Positions 16,794 to 26,169 of a stretch of 64,000 nucleotides of DNA are shown in pieces. The first letter of the stretch is position 1. Every line of letters begins with the position of its first letter. A program made the position numbers and the translations under genes. Source of the stretch: Phytoactinopolyspora halotolerans. Its GTDB lineage: Bacteria > Actinomycetota > Actinomycetes > Jiangellales > Jiangellaceae. The stretch is taken from the NCBI RefSeq assembly GCF_010550675.1, contig NZ_JAAGOA010000029.1, positions 1 to 64,000 of the forward strand, read 5' to 3'. The notes under the pieces are model-generated. The model worked only from the letters and a program-made list of their open reading frames with translations, had not been told where the DNA came from and made no database searches.

Positions 16794-18491
16794 ATGCAGG
16801 CGGAGCGATCGAGACGCACGTTTGGAATGTGCGGACGAGTGGGGCCGGGTGACCGGTCCCGGGTGGATGCCATGTCAGATCAGCTGGGCGGCGTGCGTTC
16901 ATTGCTGGACACACCCGACGGCGCATTACGCGCGGACGCGGGCGCGGTGCGGTGGTCCCGGCAGCAGGGCGCGGCGATCTCCTGGTCGCCGGTGCCGTTG
17001 CCGGAGACGGTCGGCGAGACCGCCGACGAAGCGGCGCTCCGGCACGACGCGTTTACCCTGGTCATCGACGACGGCTCCGGCCACCTGCACAGCGGTGTCT
17101 CAGGCGCGGTGCCGATCTACGTGGACGGGGCCGGACCGGCCACCGGCGCCGGCTCCGGCGCGGATACCGCGGTCCATTTCTGCTCCCGCGTGGAACCGCT
17201 TGCCCGGACCCGCGCCGGTGGGCTCCGGCCGGACTGGGACGCGTGGGCCCATATCCTCGCCGCCGGCGCCCCGCTGGAAGGACGGACGACGTTCGAAGGC
17301 ATCCGCCGGCTGCAGCCGTGGAGCCGGGTGACGGCCGACCGTTCGGGTCGTGCCGAGCTCACCGCAGCAGGCTGGCCGTGGCTGGAGGGGCACGAGGTCG
17401 GTGCCGCCGGAGCGGGCGGTTCCGGGCTGGAAGCCGTCCGTGCGGCGCTGCTGGCGTCGGTGACCGAGCTCGGTGGCCGGGTCGCCTTGAACCCCCTGCT
17501 CAGCGGCGGTTGGGACTCACGCATACTGGCCACGCTCGCGGCGCGGGCGTCGGCGCGGCCGGTCACCGCGTGGACCACGTCCTCGGACACCGGAACCGTC
17601 ATGGAGGAGTTGGTCGCCGCCAAGGTGGCCGCACAGCTCGGGGCGCGACACGAGCTGGTGCCGCCGCGATGGGACGGATTCGCCGATGACCTGGCGATGT
17701 TCGCCCGATCCGTGGACTACCAGACGTCCTTCCACGTCTGGCTGGTCCCGTTGGCCCGCGCGCTGGTGGGCACGTCCGGCGCGGTTCTGGACGGCCTCGG
17801 TGGGGGTCTCTTCGTCGGCGGGGCGTTTCCCGACGACGACACGGACCGCCCCGTCCTGGACAAGCGGTTCGACCTGCTGGCGCGGTACCTGAACGGGGCC
17901 GAGGCGGTGCTGGATCCGCGGGTGGTCGCGCAGCTCACCGAACGTACCCGAGCCAGTTTCGAGAGCGTGGCGAAGCCGTTGGTGGATCACCCGTTCGGCA
18001 GCACCTTCACGGCCTATCTCACCCGCACCCTGCCGGGGATCAGCCTCGCGCCGTACGGGTTGATGGCGTCCTCCGCGCCCGTGGCCACGCCGTTCCTGGA
18101 CAACGACGTGGTACGGGCGGCCTTGGCGATCCCGCCGGCCGAGCATGCCGACGGACGGCTCTATCCGGAGCTGCTACGCGGTATCGACGCCGAACTGGCA
18201 CAGTCGCCGACGGCGCTGGACCTCACGCCCCGCCCACGCCGTCACCCCCGGCGGGTGGCGTCGGTGGAGGCCGCCTCGCACGTCCGCGGCCTGCTCACCC
18301 GGGAGCCGGTCCGCCGGCTGCTGGCTCCGGGCCTGGCCGAGGCGGATCTCGACGTCTGGCAGGGCCTGTTGAACCAGACCCGGGCCCAGCACCTGATCCG
18401 CGGTCTGGCCACGCTCGCGCTCTGGCTGGAGGAGTACGACGACGTCTTGGGTGGCGTCGGCGTGGACGAGCTGCTGGAAGGGACGCGGTGA
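16794..18491 (+). CDS. Asparagine-synthetase-like protein
   Basis: About 565 residues. The C-terminal half is an AsnB-type PP-loop ATP pyrophosphatase (LNPLLSGGWDSRILATLAAR), which normally activates a carboxylate as an adenylate for amide formation. The N-terminal half resembles a worn class II glutaminase: MCGRVG at the start and SGAVPIYVDG plus HFCSRVEPLAR, where active relatives have the donor-sugar-like loops. ATG 16794 has GGGGAGG nine bases upstream. ATG 16827 would put Cys second, as an active glutaminase needs, but has no good ribosome site. It opens the plus-strand run and overlaps the next gene by four bases (GTGA). Substrate unknown; likely amide or lactam formation. Confidence 0.75.
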   Translation: MQAERSRRTFGMCGRVGPGDRSRVDAMSDQLGGVRSLLDTPDGALRADAGAVRWSRQQGAAISWSPVPLPETVGETADEAALRHDAFTLVIDDGSGHLHSGVSGAVPIYVDGAGPATGAGSGADTAVHFCSRVEPLARTRAGGLRPDWDAWAHILAAGAPLEGRTTFEGIRRLQPWSRVTADRSGRAELTAAGWPWLEGHEVGAAGAGGSGLEAVRAALLASVTELGGRVALNPLLSGGWDSRILATLAARASARPVTAWTTSSDTGTVMEELVAAKVAAQLGARHELVPPRWDGFADDLAMFARSVDYQTSFHVWLVPLARALVGTSGAVLDGLGGGLFVGGAFPDDDTDRPVLDKRFDLLARYLNGAEAVLDPRVVAQLTERTRASFESVAKPLVDHPFGSTFTAYLTRTLPGISLAPYGLMASSAPVATPFLDNDVVRAALAIPPAEHADGRLYPELLRGIDAELAQSPTALDLTPRPRRHPRRVASVEAASHVRGLLTREPVRRLLAPGLAEADLDVWQGLLNQTRAQHLIRGLATLALWLEEYDDVLGGVGVDELLEGTR

Positions 18492-18907
18492 ACATGCGGT
18501 ACGAGCGAATCGGTGCGCTGCGACCGGGGCACGCGCTGCGGCCCGACCGGCCGGTCGTCGTGCCGGGCAAGAGCGCCGGCGGGCCGGAGCACCTGCAGGG
18601 CGACGTCGTCGACGTGCTGATCGAATGCGAGCGCGCCGGCGCCGCCACCGTGCTGCTGGCGAGTGACGTGGACGATCTTCAGACGCCGGTGGCGGCGGTA
18701 TGCCGGTACGCCGCGGCCGCCCGGCCCGAGGTGGTCGAGGAGGCGGTGCGCCGCTTCGGTGCCGAGCGGGTCTACCCGGTCGAGTCCGTGGAGGCGGCCG
18801 ATGCAGGTGACTGGCTCGGCCGATTGCCGCAGCCGGATCCGGGCACGTCCCGCTGGCGACGCGGTGTCCGGACCATTCTCGGCCGGATAGCGCCGAACCG
18901 GACATGA
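18488..18907 (+). CDS. Unknown small protein coupled to the AsnB-like gene
   Basis: 139 residues, no family recognised. It begins with GTG overlapping the preceding stop as GTGA, or with ATG 18494. A short beta-rich N-terminus is followed by a possible alpha/beta region (VDVLIECERAGAATVLLASDVDD) and helix AVRRFGAERV. No membrane segment or signal peptide is visible. Composition and codon use match the neighbours, so it is probably real. Tight coupling suggests it works with the AsnB-like enzyme. Confidence 0.6.
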   Translation: MNMRYERIGALRPGHALRPDRPVVVPGKSAGGPEHLQGDVVDVLIECERAGAATVLLASDVDDLQTPVAAVCRYAAAARPEVVEEAVRRFGAERVYPVESVEAADAGDWLGRLPQPDPGTSRWRRGVRTILGRIAPNRT

Positions 18908-18963
18908 TGTGGAAAGATTCGCTGTCGGACTTGAGGAAGCCCTGAATACCGACAGAAGGTTCG

Positions 18964-21324
18964 ATGACGAGTAGAACGACGACGTTCGACGTTCTGATGG
19001 CCACCGACGGGCGTTTCCCCGGTGGGACCACGGCCAGCGTGGTGGAGGAGATCGAGGCGCAGTACCGCGCCGGTTACCGGACGGGCCTGTTGCACCTGCC
19101 GTCGCCCGTACTGGGGAGACCACGCCGGTTCGCGCCCAAGCTGCAGCGCATCCTGGAAGAGGGCAAAGCGGAGCTGGTACTGGGCGTGGACCGGGTAGAG
19201 GCCGGGTTGCTGCTCGCCCGGCATCCGACCGTCTTCATCGACCTGCCGCATGATCTGCCGCGGCTGGAGGTGGAGCACGTCGTCCTCGCGGTCAACCAGG
19301 TCGCCGCCGACGAACGCGGCGTGCTGCCGTATTACGACGTGGCGCACGTCCACCGCCAGATCGAACGGCTGGTGGGGCAGGAGGCGACCTGGGCGCCGAT
19401 CGGTCCGCGGGTACGCCAGTCGCTGGAGCAACATGCGGGTTCGGTCCCGTTGCTCCCGTGGGACTGGGAGAACGTCATCGATGTGACCAGCTGGGAGGTG
19501 CGGCGCGACGGCTTCGTGGCCGACCGGCCGGTGATCGGCCGGCACAGCCGCGGGCATTGGAGCAAGTGGCCGGACACCAAGCGCGACCTGCTGGCCGCGT
19601 ATCCGGCCGATCCGCGATACCGGGTGCGCATTCTCGGTGGGACGGACGCTCCGCGGGACATCCTGGACGAGATCCCGCCCAACTGGGTGGATCTACCGTT
19701 CAACTCGGTGCCGGCGCGAGAGTTCCTCGCCACCATCGACTTCTTCGTCTATTTCCACCACCCGGGCCTGATCGAGGCGTTCGGCCGGGTGGTGCTTGAG
19801 GCGTTGTCCGCCGGCGCGGTGGCCATCGGGCCGGACTACCTGAAGCCGCTGTTCGGCGAGGCATGCCTGTACGGAACCCCGGCGGACGTGCGGCGCTACG
19901 TGGACCAGCTGTACGGCGACTGGGACGCGTACGCGGAGCGTTCCCGGGCCGGGGTGGAGCTGGCGCGCAAGAGGTTCAGCTACGAGACGCACATCGAACG
20001 GATCGCCAAGCTCATCGGCGACCCGTCAGCCAGTGCCGATAGTGGTTCGGTCGGCCGGCGGCCGACCGCGGGCGCGGTGGGAGCGGACGGTCGGGCGGGA
20101 CAGTCGCGACGGGCCTCGGACGGCGCCTCGGAAGCCGCCCCGATCCGAGCGACCGGTGCGCGCACCCTCGTGGTCGACCTGCGCCGGGACACCGGTGGCG
20201 CCGACCTGTTGCCCAGCGTGGTCCAGTCGGCCGGCGCGGCGGCGGCACCGTGCGTGGCCGTGGTCCCGGCCTGGCGCACCTCGGAGGTTCCGGAGCGGGT
20301 CACCACGGAGGATCGGCGTCGGGGCCGGAGCAGGAGCTCCCGGACGGCGGACACCGGTGCCGAGGTTCTGGTCGAGACGTTGCCGTGGGTGCTGGCGGAG
20401 ACCTCCGCGGCGGAACGCCACCGGTACATCCGGTACCGGCTGGATGGTCTGCTCGCCGCGCACCGGCCGGAGCGGATCATCGTGCTCGATAGCGGTGGGC
20501 GCGATGCCCGCGTGGTGCCGGACGCGCTGGGCGACGCCGCGGCACGGGTGCTGTTGGTGCACCGGAGCACCCTGTCGCCGCCGGATCCTTCCGGCGGCCG
20601 TCCGTCGCGCGTGGTGCAGCCGGCACGCGCGGACGACCCGGAGGCGGAGCATCTGCTGCAGGCGCTGCAGGCGGGCGTGCCGGACGAATGGACGGTCTCC
20701 GAATTCGGTGCGCGTCCCCGCGGGAGAGGTCCGCGTCGAGGGCGGGCCGCACGGCTGCGGCGGAAGGCGCCGACCTGGGCCCGGATGTGGGCCCGGCGCA
20801 CGATGAGTACCGTGCGCCGCGGCCGGGTGCGGCTGCTGGAGAAGGTCGCGCCGACGTCCGGACTGATGCTGTTCGAAGTGGACGAGGCCGAGCTGGGATT
20901 GCCGGTGCGTGCCCCGGTCACCCACCCCGCGCCGGACCGGTTGCCGATCGCGCTGCTGGTGGTGGTCGGAGCGGACGTGGACGCCAAGCAGACGCTGCGA
21001 GCGCTGACCGAGCGGGCGCAGATGACCACGGCGTTCCGGCCGGTGGTGCTGGCCCCGCCGTCGTGGGTCGACGAGGCGGCGGGCTACGGCGTCACGCTGG
21101 AGACGGTGATACCGGCGCCGAGCTGGCGATCGGCTTATGGTGGGGAGTGGAACGAGTACCTGCGTCGGCGGGTAGCCGAGACGTGCCGGGTCATTCAGCC
21201 GGACACCGTGGTCTTCACCGAGCACACCGTCCACCCGACGGGCGTGGCTGACCGGGCGGAGGCGGCCCCGGTCCAGGCAGTACTGGACGTCATGGAGACG
21301 GCTCAGACCCGACGCCGCGCGTGA
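18964..21324 (+). CDS. Multidomain glycosyltransferase (GT-B plus C-terminal accessory domains)
   Basis: 786 residues. Residues 1-350 are a GT-B glycosyltransferase: FPGGTTASVVEEIEAQ, WAPIGPRVRQSL, RPVIGRHSRGHWSKWP, FFVYFHHPGLIEAFGRVVLE and KPLFGEACLYG. A Ser/Arg/Gly linker leads to a middle alpha/beta region (about 400-545). The C-terminal region (about 610-765) has LPIALLVVVGADVDAKQTL. The GT part is clearly paralogous to that of the protein at 40556-42862. The C-terminal part is paralogous to the stand-alone protein at 39979-40530. No membrane segment is visible, so it probably acts at the inner face on a lipid-linked acceptor. Confidence 0.8.
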   Translation: MTSRTTTFDVLMATDGRFPGGTTASVVEEIEAQYRAGYRTGLLHLPSPVLGRPRRFAPKLQRILEEGKAELVLGVDRVEAGLLLARHPTVFIDLPHDLPRLEVEHVVLAVNQVAADERGVLPYYDVAHVHRQIERLVGQEATWAPIGPRVRQSLEQHAGSVPLLPWDWENVIDVTSWEVRRDGFVADRPVIGRHSRGHWSKWPDTKRDLLAAYPADPRYRVRILGGTDAPRDILDEIPPNWVDLPFNSVPAREFLATIDFFVYFHHPGLIEAFGRVVLEALSAGAVAIGPDYLKPLFGEACLYGTPADVRRYVDQLYGDWDAYAERSRAGVELARKRFSYETHIERIAKLIGDPSASADSGSVGRRPTAGAVGADGRAGQSRRASDGASEAAPIRATGARTLVVDLRRDTGGADLLPSVVQSAGAAAAPCVAVVPAWRTSEVPERVTTEDRRRGRSRSSRTADTGAEVLVETLPWVLAETSAAERHRYIRYRLDGLLAAHRPERIIVLDSGGRDARVVPDALGDAAARVLLVHRSTLSPPDPSGGRPSRVVQPARADDPEAEHLLQALQAGVPDEWTVSEFGARPRGRGPRRGRAARLRRKAPTWARMWARRTMSTVRRGRVRLLEKVAPTSGLMLFEVDEAELGLPVRAPVTHPAPDRLPIALLVVVGADVDAKQTLRALTERAQMTTAFRPVVLAPPSWVDEAAGYGVTLETVIPAPSWRSAYGGEWNEYLRRRVAETCRVIQPDTVVFTEHTVHPTGVADRAEAAPVQAVLDVMETAQTRRRA

Positions 21325-21388
21325 GGCTGCCGCGCCGGTCCGACCGGCGTAGCACGGTACTCGCGGCAGAGATGAAAAGGAACACCGA

Positions 21389-22585
21389 ATGGGTAGAGTT
21401 TCGACGACGGCGACCTGGGCCCGTGGCCGCGCACGTGTCGCCGCCCGGCGGGTGCAGAAGCTTCCGAAGCGGACCCGTCAGCGGTACCGGGCGGGCCGGC
21501 TGCGGATCACCGCCATCCGCAAGCTCATCAAGAAGGAGCGGGAGTGGGACGCGCCGCTGCGGATGCGGCGTCCTCGCTGGTGGCTGAAGGGCTTCTTGTC
21601 TCGCAGCGCGATCCTCTACGACCTGGACCACAACGAGCCGGCGCAGTACGTCTCCGATCTGCAGCGCGTCTACCGCACCAAGCGCATGGTGCACGAGCGG
21701 CTGCAGGACGTGATCAACAACAAGCTCACCACCCACCTGCTGCTCGGCACGATGGACATCCGCTCGGCCAAGCTGCTCGGGGTGTACTGGCGGCAGGCGG
21801 TGCACCGCTTCCCGGAGGAGGAGCGGGTACCGCTGCCGGAGTACCTCGAACGGATCGAGCCGGGCCGGCAGGTCTTCTTCAAGGTGCTCTCCGGCGCCGA
21901 GGGAAAGAACATCTTCGCGGTCAAGCGGCTCGACTCCGCCACCTGGGCGGTCAACGGCGAGCCGATGGACGCCGAGCGCACCGCCGATGTGTTCCTGGTC
22001 CAGAAACGTCCGCTCATCGTGGAGGAGGGCCTCGAACAGCACCCGAAGCAGAGCGCGCTCTACCCGGACACGGTCAACACCATCCGGGCGTTGACGATGA
22101 TCGATGTCAACAACGGTCATCGGCCGTTCATCGCGATGGCCGTGCAGCGGATCGGGACGCGTCGCTCGGAGCCGGCCGACAACTGGAGCCGCGGCGGCCT
22201 CAGCGCCCGGGTCGACCTGGACACCGGACAGCTGGGCCGGGCCACCCGGTTGCCGGTACGGGACGAGGTGGAATGGTTCGACGCTCATCCGGACACCGGA
22301 GCCCCGATCGCCGGTGTCGAGGTGCCGTACTGGCCGCAGATCCGGGACCTGGTCCTGCACTCGGCCCGGGTGCTGTCGTTCATGGAGTACATCGGCTGGG
22401 ACATCGTCGTGACCCCGGACGGACCGGTGGTGCTGGAGGCCAACATCAACACCGGTATGAATGTGCTGCAGGCCCATCAGCCGTTGTTCACCGATCCGCG
22501 GGCGCGTGCCTACTACGCCGAGCGCGGCGTCACCACAGAGCTGCCGTTCGACGAGCCGGCGGTCGCTATCGACGAGCCGATCTAA
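21389..22585 (+). CDS. Sugar-transfer-associated ATP-grasp protein
   Basis: 398 residues. It resembles the 'sugar-transfer associated ATP-grasp' family (Pfam ATPgrasp_ST), found beside glycosyltransferases in exopolysaccharide loci. Segments include QVFFKVLSGAEGKNIFAVK (nucleotide-binding Lys), LYPDTVNTIRALTMIDVNNG, WSRGGLSARVDLDTGQLG, YIGWDIVVTPDGPVVLEAN and the metal-binding Glu/Asn in EANINTGMNVLQ. The N-terminus is strongly basic. ATG 21389 has AAAGG eight bases upstream. Family members are predicted to attach an amino acid or similar amine or carboxylate to a sugar. Position between a glycosyltransferase and a racemase supports that. Confidence 0.8.
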   Translation: MGRVSTTATWARGRARVAARRVQKLPKRTRQRYRAGRLRITAIRKLIKKEREWDAPLRMRRPRWWLKGFLSRSAILYDLDHNEPAQYVSDLQRVYRTKRMVHERLQDVINNKLTTHLLLGTMDIRSAKLLGVYWRQAVHRFPEEERVPLPEYLERIEPGRQVFFKVLSGAEGKNIFAVKRLDSATWAVNGEPMDAERTADVFLVQKRPLIVEEGLEQHPKQSALYPDTVNTIRALTMIDVNNGHRPFIAMAVQRIGTRRSEPADNWSRGGLSARVDLDTGQLGRATRLPVRDEVEWFDAHPDTGAPIAGVEVPYWPQIRDLVLHSARVLSFMEYIGWDIVVTPDGPVVLEANINTGMNVLQAHQPLFTDPRARAYYAERGVTTELPFDEPAVAIDEPI

Positions 22586-22719
22586 CGCCCGGTCTCCCGG
22601 TCGTCCGCGCCAGGAGCCGGGATGACCGGACACTGGTGCCCCGGAAATCACTGCAAACGGTGCAAGCACGACATCACGTCCATGATCAGCGGGTCGATCG
22701 TGCGGTAACGTTGACGACC

Positions 22720-23421
22720 ATGATGTCGCCGTTGCTCGGGGTGCTCGGAGGGATGGGCCCCGCCGCCACCGCGGACTTCCTCGCGAAGCTTGCCGCGCAT
22801 ACTCCTGCCGACCGTGATCAGGAGCACATCGCGACCATCGTGTACTCGGATCCGACCACACCGGACCGCTCGGACGCGATCCTGGCCGGCGGTGAAAGTC
22901 CGCTACCGGCGATGTTCCGCGGCGTCGCGTTTCTGGACGAGGCCGGTGCCGACCTGATCGCGATCCCGTGCAATACGGCACACGCCTGGTACGACGACCT
23001 GGCCGCGGCCACCATGGTGCCCGTCGTGCATATCGTGGATGCCGTCGGGGCGCAGGTGGAGCGGGACGCGCCAGGCGTCACCACGCTGGGGCTGATGGCG
23101 ACCGACGGCACGGTGCGCTCCGGCATCTACGAGAAGGTGCTGTCCCAATCGGGGCGTCAGGTGATCGACCTGACCGACCTGGGGCCGGACAATCCGGTGA
23201 TGGCCGGCATCCGGGCGGTCAAGGCCGGGGCCCTGGACGGCGCGCGGGACATCCTGACCAACGCGCTGCGCGAGTTGGTGGGACGCGGAGCGCAAGGCAT
23301 CATCTACGGGTGCACCGACGTGTCGGCCGTGCTGGACATCCCGCCGGAAGGGAGCGATGTGCCGGCATGGGATGCCAACGACGCACTGGCGATCGCCTGT
23401 GTCAACCGGCTACGCGGGTGA
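22720..23421 (+). CDS. Aspartate/glutamate-type amino-acid racemase
   Basis: 233 residues, the normal length for PLP-independent Asp/Glu racemases. The N-terminus LGVLGGMGPAATADFL is diagnostic. The two catalytic cysteines are in IPCNTAHAWYDDL and IYGCTDVSAVL. The enzyme interconverts L and D forms of an acidic or related amino acid in the cytosol. ATG 22720 is chosen (ATG 22723 and TTG 22711 are close). It sits between two ATP-grasp genes, so its likely job is to supply a D-amino acid for ligation; exact substrate unknown. Confidence 0.9.
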   Translation: MMSPLLGVLGGMGPAATADFLAKLAAHTPADRDQEHIATIVYSDPTTPDRSDAILAGGESPLPAMFRGVAFLDEAGADLIAIPCNTAHAWYDDLAAATMVPVVHIVDAVGAQVERDAPGVTTLGLMATDGTVRSGIYEKVLSQSGRQVIDLTDLGPDNPVMAGIRAVKAGALDGARDILTNALRELVGRGAQGIIYGCTDVSAVLDIPPEGSDVPAWDANDALAIACVNRLRG

Positions 23422-23483
23422 GTGCGGGATCGTCCGTCCGGGCACAGACGCCCTGCTCGGTAGCGCACATATAGGGCGGCGCT

Positions 23484-23512
23484 GTGAACTAGTGGCGGCT
23501 TCGCTCTACAAT
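23484..23512 (+). promoter_or_regulatory. Candidate promoter, GTGAAC-17-TACAAT
   Basis: GTGAAC (23484-23489) and TACAAT (23507-23512) have a 17-base spacer in the 165-base gap before the epimerase-like/ATP-grasp gene. The -10 is good, the -35 only moderate. It could separate transcription of the last two genes of the plus-strand run from those before. Confidence 0.4.
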
Positions 23513-23586
23513 CGCCGCTGGCGCCACGTGTGCGGCCGATGGCTCGCGTCGGCGGCGTCGCGGAGGAACACCACGAGAGGCAGGGC

Positions 23587-26169
23587 ATGGACCACTCAGC
23601 GGGAGCGCTCACCGTCACGCGCGCGCACGGGATCGCTTACCGGACGCCCGGCGGCGGCAACGGCAAGTCGAAGCACTCGCCCCGAGGTAATTACCTGGTC
23701 AAGCTGGAGGCGACCACGCCGGACGGACGGCCGCTGACCGGAATCGGCGAGTGTCAGCCGCGTGGCGGCGAGACCGGAGACCGGGGCGCAGCATCGTGGG
23801 AGTTTCTCCTGGAGTGCCTCTCCGCTCTGGAACGCCGAGAGCTGTCCGCGGCCAACCGGGATGAGGCGCTGGCCGCTGTGCGCGCGCTGATGGACGAGCT
23901 CCACGACGCGGCGCTGGCCACGGTCCCGGAGCGCAGCGGGGCGTCGTCGTTGCGGAACACCATGCGCGGATGGGCGCGCCAGCTGGCCGGGAAATCCGGC
24001 CGGCGAGACCATCCACGGCCCTTCCGGGGCACCCTGTATGGGATCGAGACGGCTCTGCTCGACCTGGTCGCCAGCGGCTTGGACATCTCCGTGGCCGAAC
24101 TGCTCGGCGTCCACACCGAGAAGGTCGCGGTGGCCGCTCCGCTGTCCGGCCGGTCGGGGACGGAGAACAACCTGGCGATCTTGCACGAGGCGGCGGAGGG
24201 TGACACCGGCAGCATCGACGAACCGCTCTGGATCGACGTGCGTGGCTCGCTCAGTCCGCCGGACGCCGCCGAGCTGGTCAGGACCGTCGTCCGCGACGTT
24301 TCGCTGCGAAAGCTTCCCCGTCAGGTGATCATCGAAGAGCCGGTGCGTCCGCGGCATCGGCACCACCTCACCGCTCTGCAGCGCAAGGCCGCTGCCGCCG
24401 CGGCCGAGTCGGGGCGTCCGGGGGTGGATGTCCGCATCATGGCCGGCGAATCGGTGTGGAGCCGGCAGGGCCTGGAACGGCTGATCGCCAAGGGCGGAGT
24501 GGGAGCGCTCAACATCCGTCCGGCTGCCGTCGGCGGTTTGCTGGCCAGCATCGAGCTGGCCCAGGCGGCGCTCACGGCGGACCCGGATGTCCGCATCCAC
24601 CTCAGCCAGACCGAGGGTGCCAGTGATGTCGCCGCTGCGGCACTGAACAACCTCGCCGTGGCCTTGCCGCAGGTGCACACGGTGTTCACCGGCGATGACG
24701 AGCATCAGGTGACGGTGCCGGCGGGGCCGGGTCTGGGCGTCGGAATGCCGTACGCGTGGATGATCGATCGGATCAACGAGTACGTCACGGTGCCGGCGCA
24801 GCCGGAGGTCGCGGAGGCGGGACCGACCCCGAACGTGTACGACGAGGTGCCGTATCTGCAACCACTGGGTCCGAACGGGACCAAGGGACACCTGCTGGAA
24901 CGTGAGGCACTGGCACTGGGGCTGAGCACGACGCGGTTCTCCAAGGGTGCGTTCGTCGCCACCGACAACGTGCATCCCCCCTTGATGTTCAAGTGGAGCC
25001 GGTCGCCGCTGTCCACGGCGGTGTCGCTGGCGCTGTGCACGCACAAGGAGGCCACCCGGATGCGGCTGCGCCGCTCCGGCGTCCCGGTGCCACGCGGACG
25101 GACCTTCGCCAACGGCGACTACGGGTCCGCGCGCGCGTTCGCCGAGCGCGTGGGTTATCCGGTTGTGGTGAAGCCCGCGATGGGCGTGCGCGGTATCGGT
25201 GTCGTCGCGAACATCCAGAACGAGCAGGAGCTCGACCTGGCGTTCCGGCAGCTGGAGGACAGCAAACTCGGCAACCAGGACTTCATCGTCGAGCAACACG
25301 TCACCGGGCGGGACTACCGGATCGTCGTCGTCGGCGACGAGGTGATCGCAGCCATCCTGCGCGAGCCCGCGTCGGTCGTCGGCGACGGTCAGCATTCCAT
25401 CGCCGAGCTCATGGTCCGCAAGAACCTGGTCCGGCGGTTGAATCCGCACCTATGGGGGCGGCCGATCAAGTACGACGATGCCGCCAAGTACCAGCTGCAG
25501 CGGGTCGAGATGACCCTCGAGTCCGTGCCGGAGGCGGGGCAGCGTGTGCTGCTGTCGAACTCGTGCAGCCTCTCCCAGGGCGGCGACTCGATCGACGTGC
25601 TGGACGAGATGCATCCGTCCATCAAGGACGCCTGCGTGCGCGCGGTGAAGGCGGTTCCGGGCCTGGCGTTCTGCGGCGTCGACTTCTTGCTGGAAGACCA
25701 CACCAAGCCGATCGACGAACAGCAGGCGGGCATCTGCGAGCTGAACGCGCACGCGGCGATCGGCAACTGTGAGTATCCGCTGTACGGCACGCCCCGCGAG
25801 GTGGCACGGACGTTCATCGACGAGTGCGTCGAACGGTTCCAGCTGGTGACGAACGCCGAGCGGGCGGAGACGCTGGCGCTCAAGCTGACCATCCGGGGCA
25901 AGGTGACCCGGGTCGGCTACCGGTTGTGGATGAAGCGCCGGGCGCGGTCGTTCGGTGTCAACGGCTGGGTCCGCAATGTCAACGACCGCACCGTCGAGGC
26001 GGTCCTGGTCGGGCCGACGGCACCGACCAGCGCGCTCGCCGCCGCCGCGGTGCTGGGTTCCAAGGATGCCCTGCCGACCTCGGTGACCACGGTGCATGTG
26101 GTCCCACCGCAGGTGGAGGATTTCTCGATTGTCGATCGCGCGCCGCAGGAGCTGGTCCATGTCGGTTGA
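23587..26169 (+). CDS. Fusion: decayed dipeptide epimerase + ATP-grasp ligase + acylphosphatase domain
   Basis: 860 residues in three parts. Residues 1-395 follow the enolase superfamily (dipeptide-epimerase) fold, with GIGECQPRGGE in the cap, FRGTLYGIETALLDLVASG, WIDVRG and IIEEPV. The second-strand KxK segment is absent, the ADES metal site reads AGES, and NIKxxKxGG reads NIRPAAVGG, so catalysis is very unlikely. Residues 420-760 are an ATP-grasp ligase (GTKGHLLEREALALG, PVVVKPAMGVRGIGVVANI, VVGDGQHSIAEL, CELNAHAAIG). Residues 763-840 are acylphosphatase-like, keeping the Arg (RVGYR) and Asn (GWVRN). ATG 23587 has AGAGG upstream. The next gene overlaps its end by 11 bases. Confidence 0.82.
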   Translation: MDHSAGALTVTRAHGIAYRTPGGGNGKSKHSPRGNYLVKLEATTPDGRPLTGIGECQPRGGETGDRGAASWEFLLECLSALERRELSAANRDEALAAVRALMDELHDAALATVPERSGASSLRNTMRGWARQLAGKSGRRDHPRPFRGTLYGIETALLDLVASGLDISVAELLGVHTEKVAVAAPLSGRSGTENNLAILHEAAEGDTGSIDEPLWIDVRGSLSPPDAAELVRTVVRDVSLRKLPRQVIIEEPVRPRHRHHLTALQRKAAAAAAESGRPGVDVRIMAGESVWSRQGLERLIAKGGVGALNIRPAAVGGLLASIELAQAALTADPDVRIHLSQTEGASDVAAAALNNLAVALPQVHTVFTGDDEHQVTVPAGPGLGVGMPYAWMIDRINEYVTVPAQPEVAEAGPTPNVYDEVPYLQPLGPNGTKGHLLEREALALGLSTTRFSKGAFVATDNVHPPLMFKWSRSPLSTAVSLALCTHKEATRMRLRRSGVPVPRGRTFANGDYGSARAFAERVGYPVVVKPAMGVRGIGVVANIQNEQELDLAFRQLEDSKLGNQDFIVEQHVTGRDYRIVVVGDEVIAAILREPASVVGDGQHSIAELMVRKNLVRRLNPHLWGRPIKYDDAAKYQLQRVEMTLESVPEAGQRVLLSNSCSLSQGGDSIDVLDEMHPSIKDACVRAVKAVPGLAFCGVDFLLEDHTKPIDEQQAGICELNAHAAIGNCEYPLYGTPREVARTFIDECVERFQLVTNAERAETLALKLTIRGKVTRVGYRLWMKRRARSFGVNGWVRNVNDRTVEAVLVGPTAPTSALAAAAVLGSKDALPTSVTTVHVVPPQVEDFSIVDRAPQELVHVG

